Shown piece by piece: positions 16,749 through 25,523 of a DNA stretch of 64,000 bases. Within the stretch, counting starts at the first letter, position 1, and each line of letters opens with the position of its first letter. The notes under the pieces were generated by a model that ran no database searches, was not told the DNA's origin, and saw only the letters and a program-made list of their open reading frames with translations. A program made the position numbers and the translations under genes. Source of the stretch: Deltaproteobacteria bacterium (GTDB taxonomy: Bacteria > Desulfobacterota > Desulfobulbia > Desulfobulbales > Desulfobulbaceae); NCBI GenBank assembly GCA_024280455.1, contig JAJRQC010000023.1, positions 1 to 64,000 on the forward strand, in the 5' to 3' direction.

Positions 16749-19700
16749 GAGCTGGATCGAGCGGCTTCTTGGTCGCCCCTATTTTATCTATTCTTTTCTG
16801 GCCCTGTTCCTGTTGCTCGGCATCCAGGGCTATAATCGGATCGACCGCAAGCTTTTCCCCGATTCCAACTATCCGGAGATCGCCGTGGTCATCGTTCAGC
16901 CCGGCGGTTCGGCAAAGACCATTGCCGCCAACGTCAGCGTGCCGGTGGAAGAGGAACTCTACACCCTGGATAAGATCCGTCGGGTCTATTCGACCACCAT
17001 TGATGAGGTCAGTGTTATCCGGGCCGAGTTTGAGTACACAAAAAATCTCGATATGGCGGCCAGTGATGTGACCAACTCATTAAACAAGATCCGTTCCTCG
17101 CTGCCGGCGGATATTCTTGAGCCCCAGGTTCATAAAATTTCCTCAGCCACCGCGCCGGTGGTCGTCATTGCCGTCAGTCCCGGCAGCATTGGCAATAAAC
17201 AAAATATTTCATTTGAAGATATCCGCCAGCTTGCCGACAACACCCTGAAACAGCGGCTGATCAAGCTCCCCGGGGTGGCCAATGTCGATGTGTTCGGCGG
17301 CTATAGGAAAGAGATCCAGATCATTGTCGATAAACAGAAACTTGATCGTTACGGTCTCAGTATCGGCCAGGTGCTTGCGGTTTTGCAGGAAAACAACCGG
17401 GATTTTGCAATCGGTTTTATTACCAGTTCAAAAAGTCGTTTTCTGCTCAAGTCTCCCGGCCGGGAAGAATCTATTCAAGGCATCAGGTCGCTGCGGCTGA
17501 GCGCCGATGTCGTCATTGGTGATGTCAGCGATATTTATTTTGGTCATTACGAGAACAGCGCCGGTTATTACGGCAACTCGAAAGAGGCCGTTGCCCTGTC
17601 CGTGCAGCGGGGCCTGGACAGCGATGTAGTCCGCACCATTGACCGGGTTGAAGAGGAACTTGAGAAGATAAAAAAAGAGTATCCGGCCCTGAGTTTTGAG
17701 ATTACCGATACCCAGAAAGATACCATTGTCCAGTCCACCGAAAACATGTTTGAATCCCTTCGGGATGCCATTCTCATGTCGATTTTCGTGGTGTTTCTCT
17801 TTCTGGCCAGTTTCAGGCAGGTGCTGGTGGTGCTGCTGACCATTCCCCTGGTGTATGCAACAACCGTGGCCCTGATGTGGCTGGTGGGAATTGAGTTCAA
17901 CGTGGTGACCCTGACCGGTATTATCCTGGCCCTGGGGTTGCTGCTTGATGATGCGGTGGTGGTAATGGAGAATATCGAGCGCCATTACCGGGAGCTTGGC
18001 CTGGAGATCCATCAGGCAGTCATGGGCGGCACCAGAGAAATTATGTTTGCCGATCTCTCCGGCACGGTTACCACTATGATCGCCCTAGCCCCGATTCTGT
18101 TTGTCGGCGGCTACCCGCAGACCGTGTTCAGGCCCTTGACCGCGACCCTGCTGCTGGCCCTGGCCGCCTCCTATGTTATTTCAATCACCGCGGTTCCACT
18201 GTTGTCACTGAAAATTTTGCAGCTGGATTACCCCCTCTTGCTGCGAACTGAAAATTTTTTTCATCGAGTCACCGGCCGTGCCAACGAGGTCATCCAGCAG
18301 TTTTTTGCCTCAGCCGTGACCGCGGCCCTTGACCGGAAAACCGTGGCGGTTTTGTATTTTGTTTTTCTGCTGGCCATGTTTGTGGTCAGCGTCAGAGGGG
18401 TTATGCCCATTGTCGGCAGGGAGTTGATGCCGCCCATGGATACCGGCGGTGTTCAGATCAAAATCACAACCGATCCCAACCTACCCATTGAAGCGAGCAG
18501 AAAGATTGTTGAACAGGTCAACCGGATTGTCACGGCAAACGGCAAACTTGACCGGCTTTCCGCAGCCATCGGCAGTGAACCCGGGGTGCTCAGTATCGGC
18601 AGTGGATCCGGCACCGACCATATTGCGGTGACGGCCACCTATGTCAACCGCTATGAGCGGGATGAGTCGGTCTGGGATATCGAGCACCGCCTGCGGCCGC
18701 AGCTGGCGAAAATCGAAAATGTCAGGAGGCTGGAGGTGGTCGATTTCGGGGCCACGGCTCTGTCCAGTATCCGGGCCAATATTGATGTCATGCTTTCAAG
18801 TGAAGATTTTCAGGATCTGGTCCGGGCCGGTGATCTTGTGGAACAGGCGCTTTATAAAACCCGGGGCGTGGTCTCGGTGTCACGAACCTGGGATAACGAT
18901 AAGAGCGTCTACAACCTGGATATCGACCGGGAACGGGCAGCCCTCTACGGCCTGAAAAACGTGGACATCACCTCACAGCTGCAGGCCCTGCTGCGTGGAG
19001 CTCTGGTGAGCAGCTTTCCCGCCGCCAACAGCATTGATTTCGGGGTTCGGGTCTGGCTGCCGGAAGGGCAGCGTGACCGGATGGAACTGTTGTCCACCAT
19101 TCTTATCGATACCCCGGCAGGTGAAAAAATTCCGCTCGGGGCATTGGCGTCGATCAGTCGTGATTTTGAGCCCGGGGTCATCAGCCGCGAAGGGCTCAAC
19201 TATACGCTTAACGTGTACGGGTTTCGTGAAAAGGCGGCCATCTCCCACATCATGGAAGATTTTGACAGGGCATTTGCGGGAACGGTTCTGCCCCCATCGG
19301 TGACCATGGAACAGGTGGGTGATATGAAGGAATTCCAGAATTCAGCCGGCCGTATGGTCACAGCCATCGGCTTTGCCGTTATCTTGATTTTCTTTACCCT
19401 GATAGCTTTTTTTGATTCAGTGAAGATCTCCCTGATGATCCTGCTCTCAATTCCTCTGACCATTATCGGGGCGGCCTGGATCCTGCTGGCGCTCAACTAT
19501 CACGTCTCCATGCCGGCAATGATGGGGTTCATCCTGCTCTCGGGCATCATCGTCAATAATGCCATTTTGCTGATTCATTTTGCCCGGGAAAAGATGGATG
19601 AAGGGATGGCCAAGAGAGCGGCCATGCTGGAGAGTATCCGTATCCGTACCCGGCCGGTCCTGATGACCGCCTTTGCGGTTGCCGCAGGCATGATTCCCGT

Positions 19701-19848
19701 CGCCCTTGGCTCGGCCATCGGTCTGGAACGGCTGGCTCCGCTCGGGGCAGTGGCCATAGGTGGGTTGCTGGTCGGGACTTTTCTGACCCTGCTCTTTATT
19801 CCACTTATCTTTATCTGGACAACACGGGAGAAGGTTTGTATAGATTAA
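16741..19848 (+). CDS. RND efflux pump (AcrB/HAE1-like)
   Basis: A 1035-aa inner-membrane proton-driven exporter. The first helix (RPYFIYSFLALFLLLGIQGY) is followed by PDSNYPEIAVVIVQPGGSA, a typical RND opening. The proton-relay Asp pair lies in LALGLLLDDAVVVMENIERHY (about residues 397-417). The second half has AMMGFILLSGIIVNNAILLIHFA and TRPVLMTAFAVAAGMIPVALG. It diverges strongly from the pump at 9053, so it is not a recent duplicate. Its ATG 16741 lies within the last codons of the adaptor gene. The substrate cannot be read from sequence. Confidence 0.92.
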   Translation: MNKSWIERLLGRPYFIYSFLALFLLLGIQGYNRIDRKLFPDSNYPEIAVVIVQPGGSAKTIAANVSVPVEEELYTLDKIRRVYSTTIDEVSVIRAEFEYTKNLDMAASDVTNSLNKIRSSLPADILEPQVHKISSATAPVVVIAVSPGSIGNKQNISFEDIRQLADNTLKQRLIKLPGVANVDVFGGYRKEIQIIVDKQKLDRYGLSIGQVLAVLQENNRDFAIGFITSSKSRFLLKSPGREESIQGIRSLRLSADVVIGDVSDIYFGHYENSAGYYGNSKEAVALSVQRGLDSDVVRTIDRVEEELEKIKKEYPALSFEITDTQKDTIVQSTENMFESLRDAILMSIFVVFLFLASFRQVLVVLLTIPLVYATTVALMWLVGIEFNVVTLTGIILALGLLLDDAVVVMENIERHYRELGLEIHQAVMGGTREIMFADLSGTVTTMIALAPILFVGGYPQTVFRPLTATLLLALAASYVISITAVPLLSLKILQLDYPLLLRTENFFHRVTGRANEVIQQFFASAVTAALDRKTVAVLYFVFLLAMFVVSVRGVMPIVGRELMPPMDTGGVQIKITTDPNLPIEASRKIVEQVNRIVTANGKLDRLSAAIGSEPGVLSIGSGSGTDHIAVTATYVNRYERDESVWDIEHRLRPQLAKIENVRRLEVVDFGATALSSIRANIDVMLSSEDFQDLVRAGDLVEQALYKTRGVVSVSRTWDNDKSVYNLDIDRERAALYGLKNVDITSQLQALLRGALVSSFPAANSIDFGVRVWLPEGQRDRMELLSTILIDTPAGEKIPLGALASISRDFEPGVISREGLNYTLNVYGFREKAAISHIMEDFDRAFAGTVLPPSVTMEQVGDMKEFQNSAGRMVTAIGFAVILIFFTLIAFFDSVKISLMILLSIPLTIIGAAWILLALNYHVSMPAMMGFILLSGIIVNNAILLIHFAREKMDEGMAKRAAMLESIRIRTRPVLMTAFAVAAGMIPVALGSAIGLERLAPLGAVAIGGLLVGTFLTLLFIPLIFIWTTREKVCID

Positions 19849-19854
19849 ATAAAA

Positions 19855-19890
19855 ATAATTTTCATTCTCATTCCGGATAATGGGAATGAG
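19855..19890 (+). promoter_or_regulatory. Hairpin with Fur-box-like sequence upstream of the periplasmic protein gene
   Basis: CTCATTCC (19867-19874) and GGAATGAG (19883-19890) form an inverted repeat. The preceding AATAATTTTCATTCTCATT resembles, on the minus strand, the AATGAGAATGA half of many Fur boxes. It could be a terminator of the pump operon, a metal-responsive operator for the next gene, or both. Confidence 0.3.
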
Positions 19891-19928
19891 ATCTCATTTT
19901 GTACAATTTAAAATTTGGAGTTGGGACA

Positions 19929-20399
19929 ATGATGAAAAAAAGTATTGTACTTGTCGCTGTTTTTGTAATGGCCTTTACGCTGTCGGTCGGAAACCTTATG
20001 GCGCAGGGAGGGAACTCCGGCGCCGGCATGGGGAAGATGAAAAAAACACCGCCTTTTCTGATAACCGGTAAACTGCCGCATCTGACCAAGCTTTTGATGC
20101 AGCAATGGGACAATCCGCAACTCAATCTCCAGGATGCCCAGAAGAGCAAACTGCTTGTAATCCGGGAAGAGACTATCTCCGGTGTCCGCAGGATCGGAGC
20201 TGAGCTTGCGCCCCTTGAGCAGCAGGTGGCAGAGGGGATTTTTGCCGGGAAAACGCCGGATGATCTCTCTTCAGTTGTTGGTAAAATTGCCGAAATGAAG
20301 ACCGAGGCAACCATGCTCCATCTTCAATGTATCTTTAAGACCAGCGCAATTCTGGATAAACAGCAGCTTGCCTTTTTACTGAATACGACCAAAAAATAA
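19929..20399 (+). CDS. Spy/CpxP-like periplasmic protein
   Basis: A 156-aa exported protein. It has a signal peptide (KKSIVLVAVFVMAFTLSVGNLMAQ), a Gly/Met/Lys-rich linker, then an all-helical segment with LNLQDAQKSKLLVIREE and the paired TPDDLSSVVGKIAEMKTEATMLHL / CIFKTSAILDKQQLAFLL. Spacing and pattern match the Spy/CpxP/ZraP-type periplasmic chaperones or metal-stress sensors, although the strict LTxxQ box reads LDKQQ. Two ATG codons are adjacent (19929 and 19932). Its position right after an RND pump suggests a shared envelope-stress role, which is inference. Confidence 0.7.
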   Translation: MMKKSIVLVAVFVMAFTLSVGNLMAQGGNSGAGMGKMKKTPPFLITGKLPHLTKLLMQQWDNPQLNLQDAQKSKLLVIREETISGVRRIGAELAPLEQQVAEGIFAGKTPDDLSSVVGKIAEMKTEATMLHLQCIFKTSAILDKQQLAFLLNTTKK

Positions 20400-20465
20400 A
20401 ACGTTTCAGATTGTCTGTATTAAAACCACCCTCTCGTCCTGATGGTGGTTTCGTTTCCTTTCCCA

Positions 20466-20789
20466 TTATTTCTTTTGCCAGCCGCCGTTTACCTTGACGA
20501 ACTGGCCCGGCGGTGTTTTTTCAATCGCCTTTTTTCCGGCCAGCTGTTCCACCGCCTGCAGGCTGGTTCCGTTGCGCTGGGCAATTTTTTTATACTGAGC
20601 TTTTCGTTTTGTATTAATGGTCTTGACCAGCTGCTGCACTTCAGGGGTTGCCTTGACCGGAGCCAGATACCCCGTGAGTGTTTCGCCGACCAGTCCCTGG
20701 GATTTGGCCGCCTGCAGGTCAAGGGCAAAGGCGGCCTGGCAGGTGATAAGCAGAGCTGTGATCAGAACGAGAAGTGATTTTTTCATCAT
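20466..20789 (-). CDS. ydbL: YdbL-like periplasmic protein (DUF1318)
   Basis: A 107-aa exported protein with a signal peptide (KKSLLVLITALLITCQAAFA) and the DUF1318 core: LDLQAAKSQGLVGETLTGYL, VQQLVKTINTKRKAQYKKIAQRNGTSLQAVEQLAGKKAIEKTPPGQFV. E. coli YdbL is encoded with YdbH and YnbE and modulates that inter-membrane bridge. I chose ATG 20789 (of two adjacent ATGs) because AAGGTG lies about 7 nt upstream and the signal peptide begins here. It is the last gene of a three-gene minus-strand operon. Confidence 0.9.
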   Translation of the reverse strand: MMKKSLLVLITALLITCQAAFALDLQAAKSQGLVGETLTGYLAPVKATPEVQQLVKTINTKRKAQYKKIAQRNGTSLQAVEQLAGKKAIEKTPPGQFVKVNGGWQKK

Positions 20790-20802
20790 GTTGTTCACCT
20801 TG

Positions 20803-20991
20803 TTAAAAGAGTCCACTATCTTCACTCAATACACTATCGAGTTCTTTTTCCACTTTAATCCGAATCTCATGCTCAATTTTAACATTGAGATTTATAGTGA
20901 TCGGTTTATCCGGCGCCGTCACCTTGACGGTGGGTGAGCAGGCCGTTAGAGCAAATGAGGTTAAAATAAGAAAAATCAGGATAAATCGCAT
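20803..20991 (-). CDS. ynbE: YnbE-like outer-membrane lipoprotein
   Basis: A 62-aa lipoprotein. A short hydrophobic leader ends in the lipobox LTAC, followed by SPTVKVTAPDKPITINLNVKIEHEIRIKVEKELD, the YnbE signature. In E. coli, YnbE is an outer-membrane lipoprotein that multimerises by beta-strand stacking and contacts the C-terminus of YdbH to complete a periplasm-spanning lipid bridge. ATG 20991 has GGGAGAAG just upstream. It sits between ydbH (105 nt upstream) and ydbL (13 nt downstream), the same gene order as in enterics. Confidence 0.92.
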   Translation of the reverse strand: MRFILIFLILTSFALTACSPTVKVTAPDKPITINLNVKIEHEIRIKVEKELDSVLSEDSGLF

Positions 20992-21096
20992 GGTCTTCTC
21001 CCAGACTAAGGGGTTGTGTTTTACCGCTGTCACGAACATAAAGTGGGGTCACAGGATCATGAAAAGGTAAAGATAGGCCGTTGGTGATGACTTTCA

Positions 21097-23577
21097 TCAG
21101 TTTTGATACTGCTGCTGCACTTCTTTGTCAATTTCATCGGTCAATGATGTACTATAGCGAAGACTTTTCAACAGGGAAAGGAGATTTTGTTCTGTATTGA
21201 TATTGAGGTGGACCGGTCGGTTGGTATCAAGCCTGGGGCTCTTTCCCTCAAGGTGAAGACCGAGCTGCAGCTCTCCATCAGGAGTGTATTTTACTGTAGC
21301 TGAAAGCAGATTATAATGAAATTCTTCCAGGGCCTTGAGCGCATAGCCGGTGAGCGGAAACTCCTTCAGGCCGTTGTTACCGGCAAGGGTATAGCGGATC
21401 AGGCCGCCGGTTCCTGTGTTTTTCAGTTCTCCCCCGTCAATCCGTAGACCGTTGTGGTCGAAAAAAACCGGCAGGCTTCCTGCAATTTCTCCTTGTACCT
21501 CAAGTCCCTTCACCTGCTGGACCGTGATCAGCTGAGCAAGATCAATGTTGTTGAGCCGCACTGTGCTCAGCACTTCCGGCTGTTGCGGATCATAAATAAG
21601 AAAATCATCGGATACGGTGCCGCCAAAGAGCGAGGCCGACAGCTTGCGGACAGTAATTTTTGGTAAACGGCCATGGGGCGAGGGAGTAAAGACGGTTTTC
21701 AGGGTAACATCTTTAACGGTGATTCCGGTCTCAACCGTATCTATGGTGATACGACCATCATTGCGTGATTGGATGGTCGGCAGGAGCTGGAGATTCTGCC
21801 GGACTGCAAGCCCTGAAAAGAGTATTTCTTTGTAGCTGCCTTTTCCCTTTGTTAGTTCAGCCTGCAGAGTAGCCTGGAGAGGCTGTCCGGGCTGCCGGCT
21901 GAGGGAACTCTTGAGTTGCAGCTGACCGCCGGTCAGGTCAAAGGCCGTGGGCCACTGGTCAAGGAGGCTACTCAGGGGCGTTATTTCGGAAAAGGAAAAC
22001 GGCTGCTCCGAGTTGACGGTGGCCTGTCCCCGGCCGTTTTTCAGATCGTATGAAAAACGGATGGCCAGGGTCCCGGGAACCGTTTCCGGTGAAAAGGAGG
22101 CTGTTCCTGTAATTTTTCCGGCATCTGCGGTGAGCTCTGTTCTGATATTTTCAATGACAAGACCGTTCTCTTTGCTCATCAGGCTGATGTGCTGACTGGC
22201 CAGATCTGCCTTGAGCTGCAGGTTCTTTTGGGTTCCCGCGAGCTGCTCAATATTGATGGATATCGGAGACGGCTTAAGGCTGATATCATGTTGCTGTATA
22301 TTTTTAATGGTCCATTGCCAGCGGGACGGGGCAATATTCCAGGCAAGACCGCTGTTGAGTGCGACTGAAATGTGAATATTTTTGTTTTGTTCAGGCTGTA
22401 GCTCTGTTGCCGACACGGTCAGGGAGCCGGGTTGTATATCGCTCATCCGTACGCGCCACTCGGGTTGTAGATCCAGAGTTATCTTATTTTTTGAAAGTAT
22501 CCCCACCATGGCGGGGGCAATTTCGATGGTTTTTATCTTCAGATCCGGTCCCTTAAGTCCGGTGGCGGCAATCACTGCCTCAGGGGCGAAACTGAATTGC
22601 CAATCGCCTTGTATTTGTTCAAGAATTCCGTCAAGACCAATGGTCAAGGCAGCAATGGATATATTTTCTTTCTGCAGGTTTAAAATTTCAAGAATTGAGT
22701 GGTCATCTATTCGCAGCTTTCCGGTGGCATCCATGCGCCCGTGGAGCGTAATCTTGACCGATGCCGCCCTTGTGCCTGCAAATTTCCCATGTTGCAGGTT
22801 CACGACAAGATCAGCCTTTGGGTCCTTGTTCGGGAATACGGCAAGCGTCCCTGAGAATTTCCCCTCCATTTTCGGTAAAGGTTTGCTCAGCAGAGAGTTG
22901 AGTCGGTCCAGGTGGCCAAGATCCGTCTCTATCTTCGCCCGTATAGGATCATCCTGCAGGTTGAGCCGGGCTGAAAAAAACGGTTCGGCCTGCCCGGGTT
23001 CTTTCAGGTCGAGGTTCCATTGGTTTGAATTTGGAGAGCTCAGGGTAAGGACGAGGTTTTGGTCGTCAAGGCCAAGAGTACCGAAGAGTTTCTGATTTTT
23101 TCTCTCCAGCCTGACGGTCAGTTTCCGCCCTGAAAAGGAATCGGCTGTCGATCCGGTAAAGGTGAGGTGGTGGATAGAAAGGTTCCGGAAAGGCAGTCGA
23201 TGCCTGATCTTTCCAACCTGCGTGAGGATCAGCTCAAGGGTGATGGCAGGCTTTGATGGCGTTTGGTTTGTTGGTACAAACTCAACCGCAAGAGTGTCAA
23301 TTGCAATTGTATCCAATCGTTTTTGGGAAAGAATGGCACTGTTCCAGCGGAAAGATCCACCTCGAAGGGAGATTGTATAGCCGTTTATGGTACAGTTGAC
23401 ACGAGAAAAAAGGAATTCATTGCGGTTGATTTCAGAAAGCTCCAGCTGAATATCTTTCGCCCCTGCCCGTTGCAGGATTTGGGTGAACAGATACCTTCCA
23501 GCCTGGAGCCGGAAAAAGAAGAGCAGTGCCGTCATCACCGCCAAGGAAAAAATGGAGAGAGCAAAAAAACGTTTCAT
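21097..23577 (-). CDS. ydbH: YdbH-like AsmA-family inter-membrane lipid transport protein
   Basis: An 826-aa protein with one N-terminal inner-membrane anchor (FFALSIFSLAVMTALLFFF), then a very long, beta-rich periplasmic body, as in AsmA-like proteins that form a hydrophobic groove between the membranes. The C-terminal quarter carries the YdbH-type domain (DFLIYDPQQPEVLSTVRLNNIDLAQLI, GEIAGSLPVFFDHNGLRIDGGELKNTG). Together with YnbE it should move phospholipids to the outer membrane and maintain lipid homeostasis, as shown for the E. coli pair. No strong ribosome site is visible before ATG 23577. Upstream lie two family-1 repeats. Confidence 0.88.
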   Translation of the reverse strand: MKRFFALSIFSLAVMTALLFFFRLQAGRYLFTQILQRAGAKDIQLELSEINRNEFLFSRVNCTINGYTISLRGGSFRWNSAILSQKRLDTIAIDTLAVEFVPTNQTPSKPAITLELILTQVGKIRHRLPFRNLSIHHLTFTGSTADSFSGRKLTVRLERKNQKLFGTLGLDDQNLVLTLSSPNSNQWNLDLKEPGQAEPFFSARLNLQDDPIRAKIETDLGHLDRLNSLLSKPLPKMEGKFSGTLAVFPNKDPKADLVVNLQHGKFAGTRAASVKITLHGRMDATGKLRIDDHSILEILNLQKENISIAALTIGLDGILEQIQGDWQFSFAPEAVIAATGLKGPDLKIKTIEIAPAMVGILSKNKITLDLQPEWRVRMSDIQPGSLTVSATELQPEQNKNIHISVALNSGLAWNIAPSRWQWTIKNIQQHDISLKPSPISINIEQLAGTQKNLQLKADLASQHISLMSKENGLVIENIRTELTADAGKITGTASFSPETVPGTLAIRFSYDLKNGRGQATVNSEQPFSFSEITPLSSLLDQWPTAFDLTGGQLQLKSSLSRQPGQPLQATLQAELTKGKGSYKEILFSGLAVRQNLQLLPTIQSRNDGRITIDTVETGITVKDVTLKTVFTPSPHGRLPKITVRKLSASLFGGTVSDDFLIYDPQQPEVLSTVRLNNIDLAQLITVQQVKGLEVQGEIAGSLPVFFDHNGLRIDGGELKNTGTGGLIRYTLAGNNGLKEFPLTGYALKALEEFHYNLLSATVKYTPDGELQLGLHLEGKSPRLDTNRPVHLNINTEQNLLSLLKSLRYSTSLTDEIDKEVQQQYQN

Positions 23578-23791
23578 CTGGCAGCTGTAGCCCGGTCCTT
23601 TTTCCTGAGCCAGTCAGAAGACAACCCGGCTAGCCTGGCCCGTAAAGAGACCCATCCACCCCGGGCCACGACATCGGCGACCTGTCCGGCCCACAATTGG
23701 TGTACCACTTCAGGCGGTGGGAGAAACAAGAACGATTCGATTTTCCAGTTATTCAAACAGGAGAGAGGTCTTGGACGATTTGGATATCTTC

Positions 23792-23988
23792 ATAAACCAG
23801 CATGGCTGGACCAGGATTTTTAACGTCACAGCCACAACCAAGGATGAAAACAGCCCGAATCAGCGCACTTCGTGGGCTATTTTCGGATAAACCAGCATGG
23901 CTGGACCAGGATTTTTAACGTCACAGCCACAACCAAGGATGAAAATAGCCTGATACGGCATCACTTCGTGGGCGATTTTCGGATAAAA
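23792..23988 (+). repeat. Intergenic repeat family 1, copies C1 and C2 in tandem
   Basis: Two near-identical head-to-tail units of about 98 bp, from ATAAACCAGCATGGCTGG (23792) to GGATAAAA (23988). They differ mainly in the loop of the terminal hairpin (CCCGAATCAGCGCA versus CCTGATACGGCATCA). These are the best copies for defining the unit. They separate ydbH from the sugar-solute cluster. Confidence 0.88.
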
Positions 23989-24144
23989 GGTATCTAATCT
24001 GTTTAATAATAAGTATTCATTATTGATACTGTAAATGCAGAATTTTGTCCAGAATTTTAAGAGCGTACCACGAAAGTGTTTTTTTCCGATCTGTTGTTTT
24101 CAGGCGAATGGATGGCCTTTGCAGAAAAGTTCGTTCTCTCCACC

Positions 24145-24172
24145 TTGACTTTGTCGATTGATATTGTATACT
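24145..24172 (+). promoter_or_regulatory. Sigma-70-type promoter of the solute cluster
   Basis: TTGACT (24145-24150) and TATACT (24167-24172) are separated by 16 nt, about 70 nt before the first glycosyltransferase gene. It is a good match to a housekeeping promoter. The remaining DNA between ydbH and this site holds only repeats and AT-rich sequence. Confidence 0.55.
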
Positions 24173-24242
24173 ATGGAAATGACACCGGTTTTGTTTGAAT
24201 TGTGTTAGGGTCCATTGAAAGATTGGTCCCCGGGAGAGTATT

Positions 24243-25502
24243 ATGTCGGAACGGATAGGTTTTATTTCCACCCGCTTTGCCGGGACTGACGGTGTTTCGC
24301 TGGAGTCGGCCAAGTGGGCTGAGGTACTCTGGCAGGACAAGCATGTCAGTTACTGGTATGCGGGGATACTTGACCGTGAACGCGGCGTTTCCATGTGTGT
24401 GCCCGAGGCCTACTTCGGGCACCCGGAAAACAAATGGGTCAACGAGCGGGTCTGGGGGCATAACCACCGGGCCCGTGATGTTTCCCGCCGTATCCATGAT
24501 CTGGCCGAATATCTGAAAGGAACCCTCTATGAATTCGTTCACCGTTTCGATATCTCTATTCTCGTTATCCAGAATGCGCTGACTATCCCCATGCATCTGC
24601 CGCTGGGGGTGGCGTTGACCGAATTTCTGTCCGAGACCATGATGCCGGTCATCGCCCATCACCATGACTTTTACTGGGAACGAAGCCGTTTTCAGGTCAA
24701 CAATGTCCCTGATTTTCTTGATATGGCCTTTCCGCCCAGGGATAATCAGCTCCAGCATGTGGTCATCAATCAGGCGGCCAGGGAAGAGCTGGCCCTGCGC
24801 AAGGGTATTTCTTCCATTCTGGTGCCCAATGTCTTTGACTTTGAACGCCCCCCCGGCAAGCCCGATGATTACGGCGCGGACATCCGCCTGGAAATGGGTC
24901 TGACCCCTGAAGATAAACTCATCCTGCAGCCGACCCGTATTGTGCCGCGCAAGGGGATCGAGCACAGTATCAGCCTGGTCCAGCGCTTGAATGATCCCCG
25001 CTGTAAACTGGTGATTTCCCATGCCGCCGGTGACGAGGGCAATGATTATCCCGAGCAGATGGCGGAGCTGGCCCAGTCCGCAGGGGTCGATCTGCGGTTT
25101 TTCGGTGACCGGGTAGGGGACCGCAGGCATATCAACGGCGATGGAAAGAAAATCTATGTCCTCCATGACCTTTATCCCCATGCGGATCTGGTTATGTACC
25201 CCAGCATCTATGAAGGGTTCGGTAATGCCCTGCTTGAGGCCTTTTATTTCAAGGTGCCGATCATTGTCAACCGCTATCCGGTCTGGGTACGCGATATTGA
25301 ACCCAAGGGGTTCCAGGTCCCGGTGATGGACGGTTTCATCAATCGGCAGATTGTTGCCGAGGCCCACCGGCTGCTTGATGATGACCTGTATCGTCGGCAG
25401 ATGGTGGAACATAACTTTGAGATGGGACGGAAGTATTACGGCTACCCGGCCCTGCACTACTGCCTGCAGGTGTTACTCAATAATATCAAAAACGGCTTGT
25501 AA
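24243..25502 (+). CDS. GT4 family glycosyltransferase (candidate mannosyl/glucosyl transfer to glucosylglycerate)
   Basis: A 419-aa cytoplasmic GT-B enzyme. N-terminal domain: GFISTRFAGTDGVSLESAKW, then PVIAHHHDFYWERSRF, typical of the acceptor side in GT4 retaining transferases. C-terminal domain: LILQPTRIVPRKGIEHSI and the nucleotide-sugar motif YPSIYEGFGNALLEAFYFKVPIIVNRYPVW (about residues 319-348). It is first in a cluster with a GH13_18 phosphorylase, an MPI-type cupin and gpgS, so transfer of mannose or glucose to glucosylglycerate is a plausible role, as in mannosylglucosylglycerate pathways. The acceptor is inferred from context only. Confidence 0.8.
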   Translation: MSERIGFISTRFAGTDGVSLESAKWAEVLWQDKHVSYWYAGILDRERGVSMCVPEAYFGHPENKWVNERVWGHNHRARDVSRRIHDLAEYLKGTLYEFVHRFDISILVIQNALTIPMHLPLGVALTEFLSETMMPVIAHHHDFYWERSRFQVNNVPDFLDMAFPPRDNQLQHVVINQAAREELALRKGISSILVPNVFDFERPPGKPDDYGADIRLEMGLTPEDKLILQPTRIVPRKGIEHSISLVQRLNDPRCKLVISHAAGDEGNDYPEQMAELAQSAGVDLRFFGDRVGDRRHINGDGKKIYVLHDLYPHADLVMYPSIYEGFGNALLEAFYFKVPIIVNRYPVWVRDIEPKGFQVPVMDGFINRQIVAEAHRLLDDDLYRRQMVEHNFEMGRKYYGYPALHYCLQVLLNNIKNGL

Positions 25503-25523
25503 TCAGGTAGATCAGAGGAAGCT

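Noticed and set aside
23574-23756. 60-codon minus-strand frame from TTG overlapping the ydbH start by 4 nt
   Set aside because: The ATGA overlap is suggestive, but there is no ribosome site at the TTG, no ATG, and no recognisable protein pattern.
24171-25457. 428-codon minus-strand open frame
   Set aside because: Antisense shadow of the GT4 gene; no family features.
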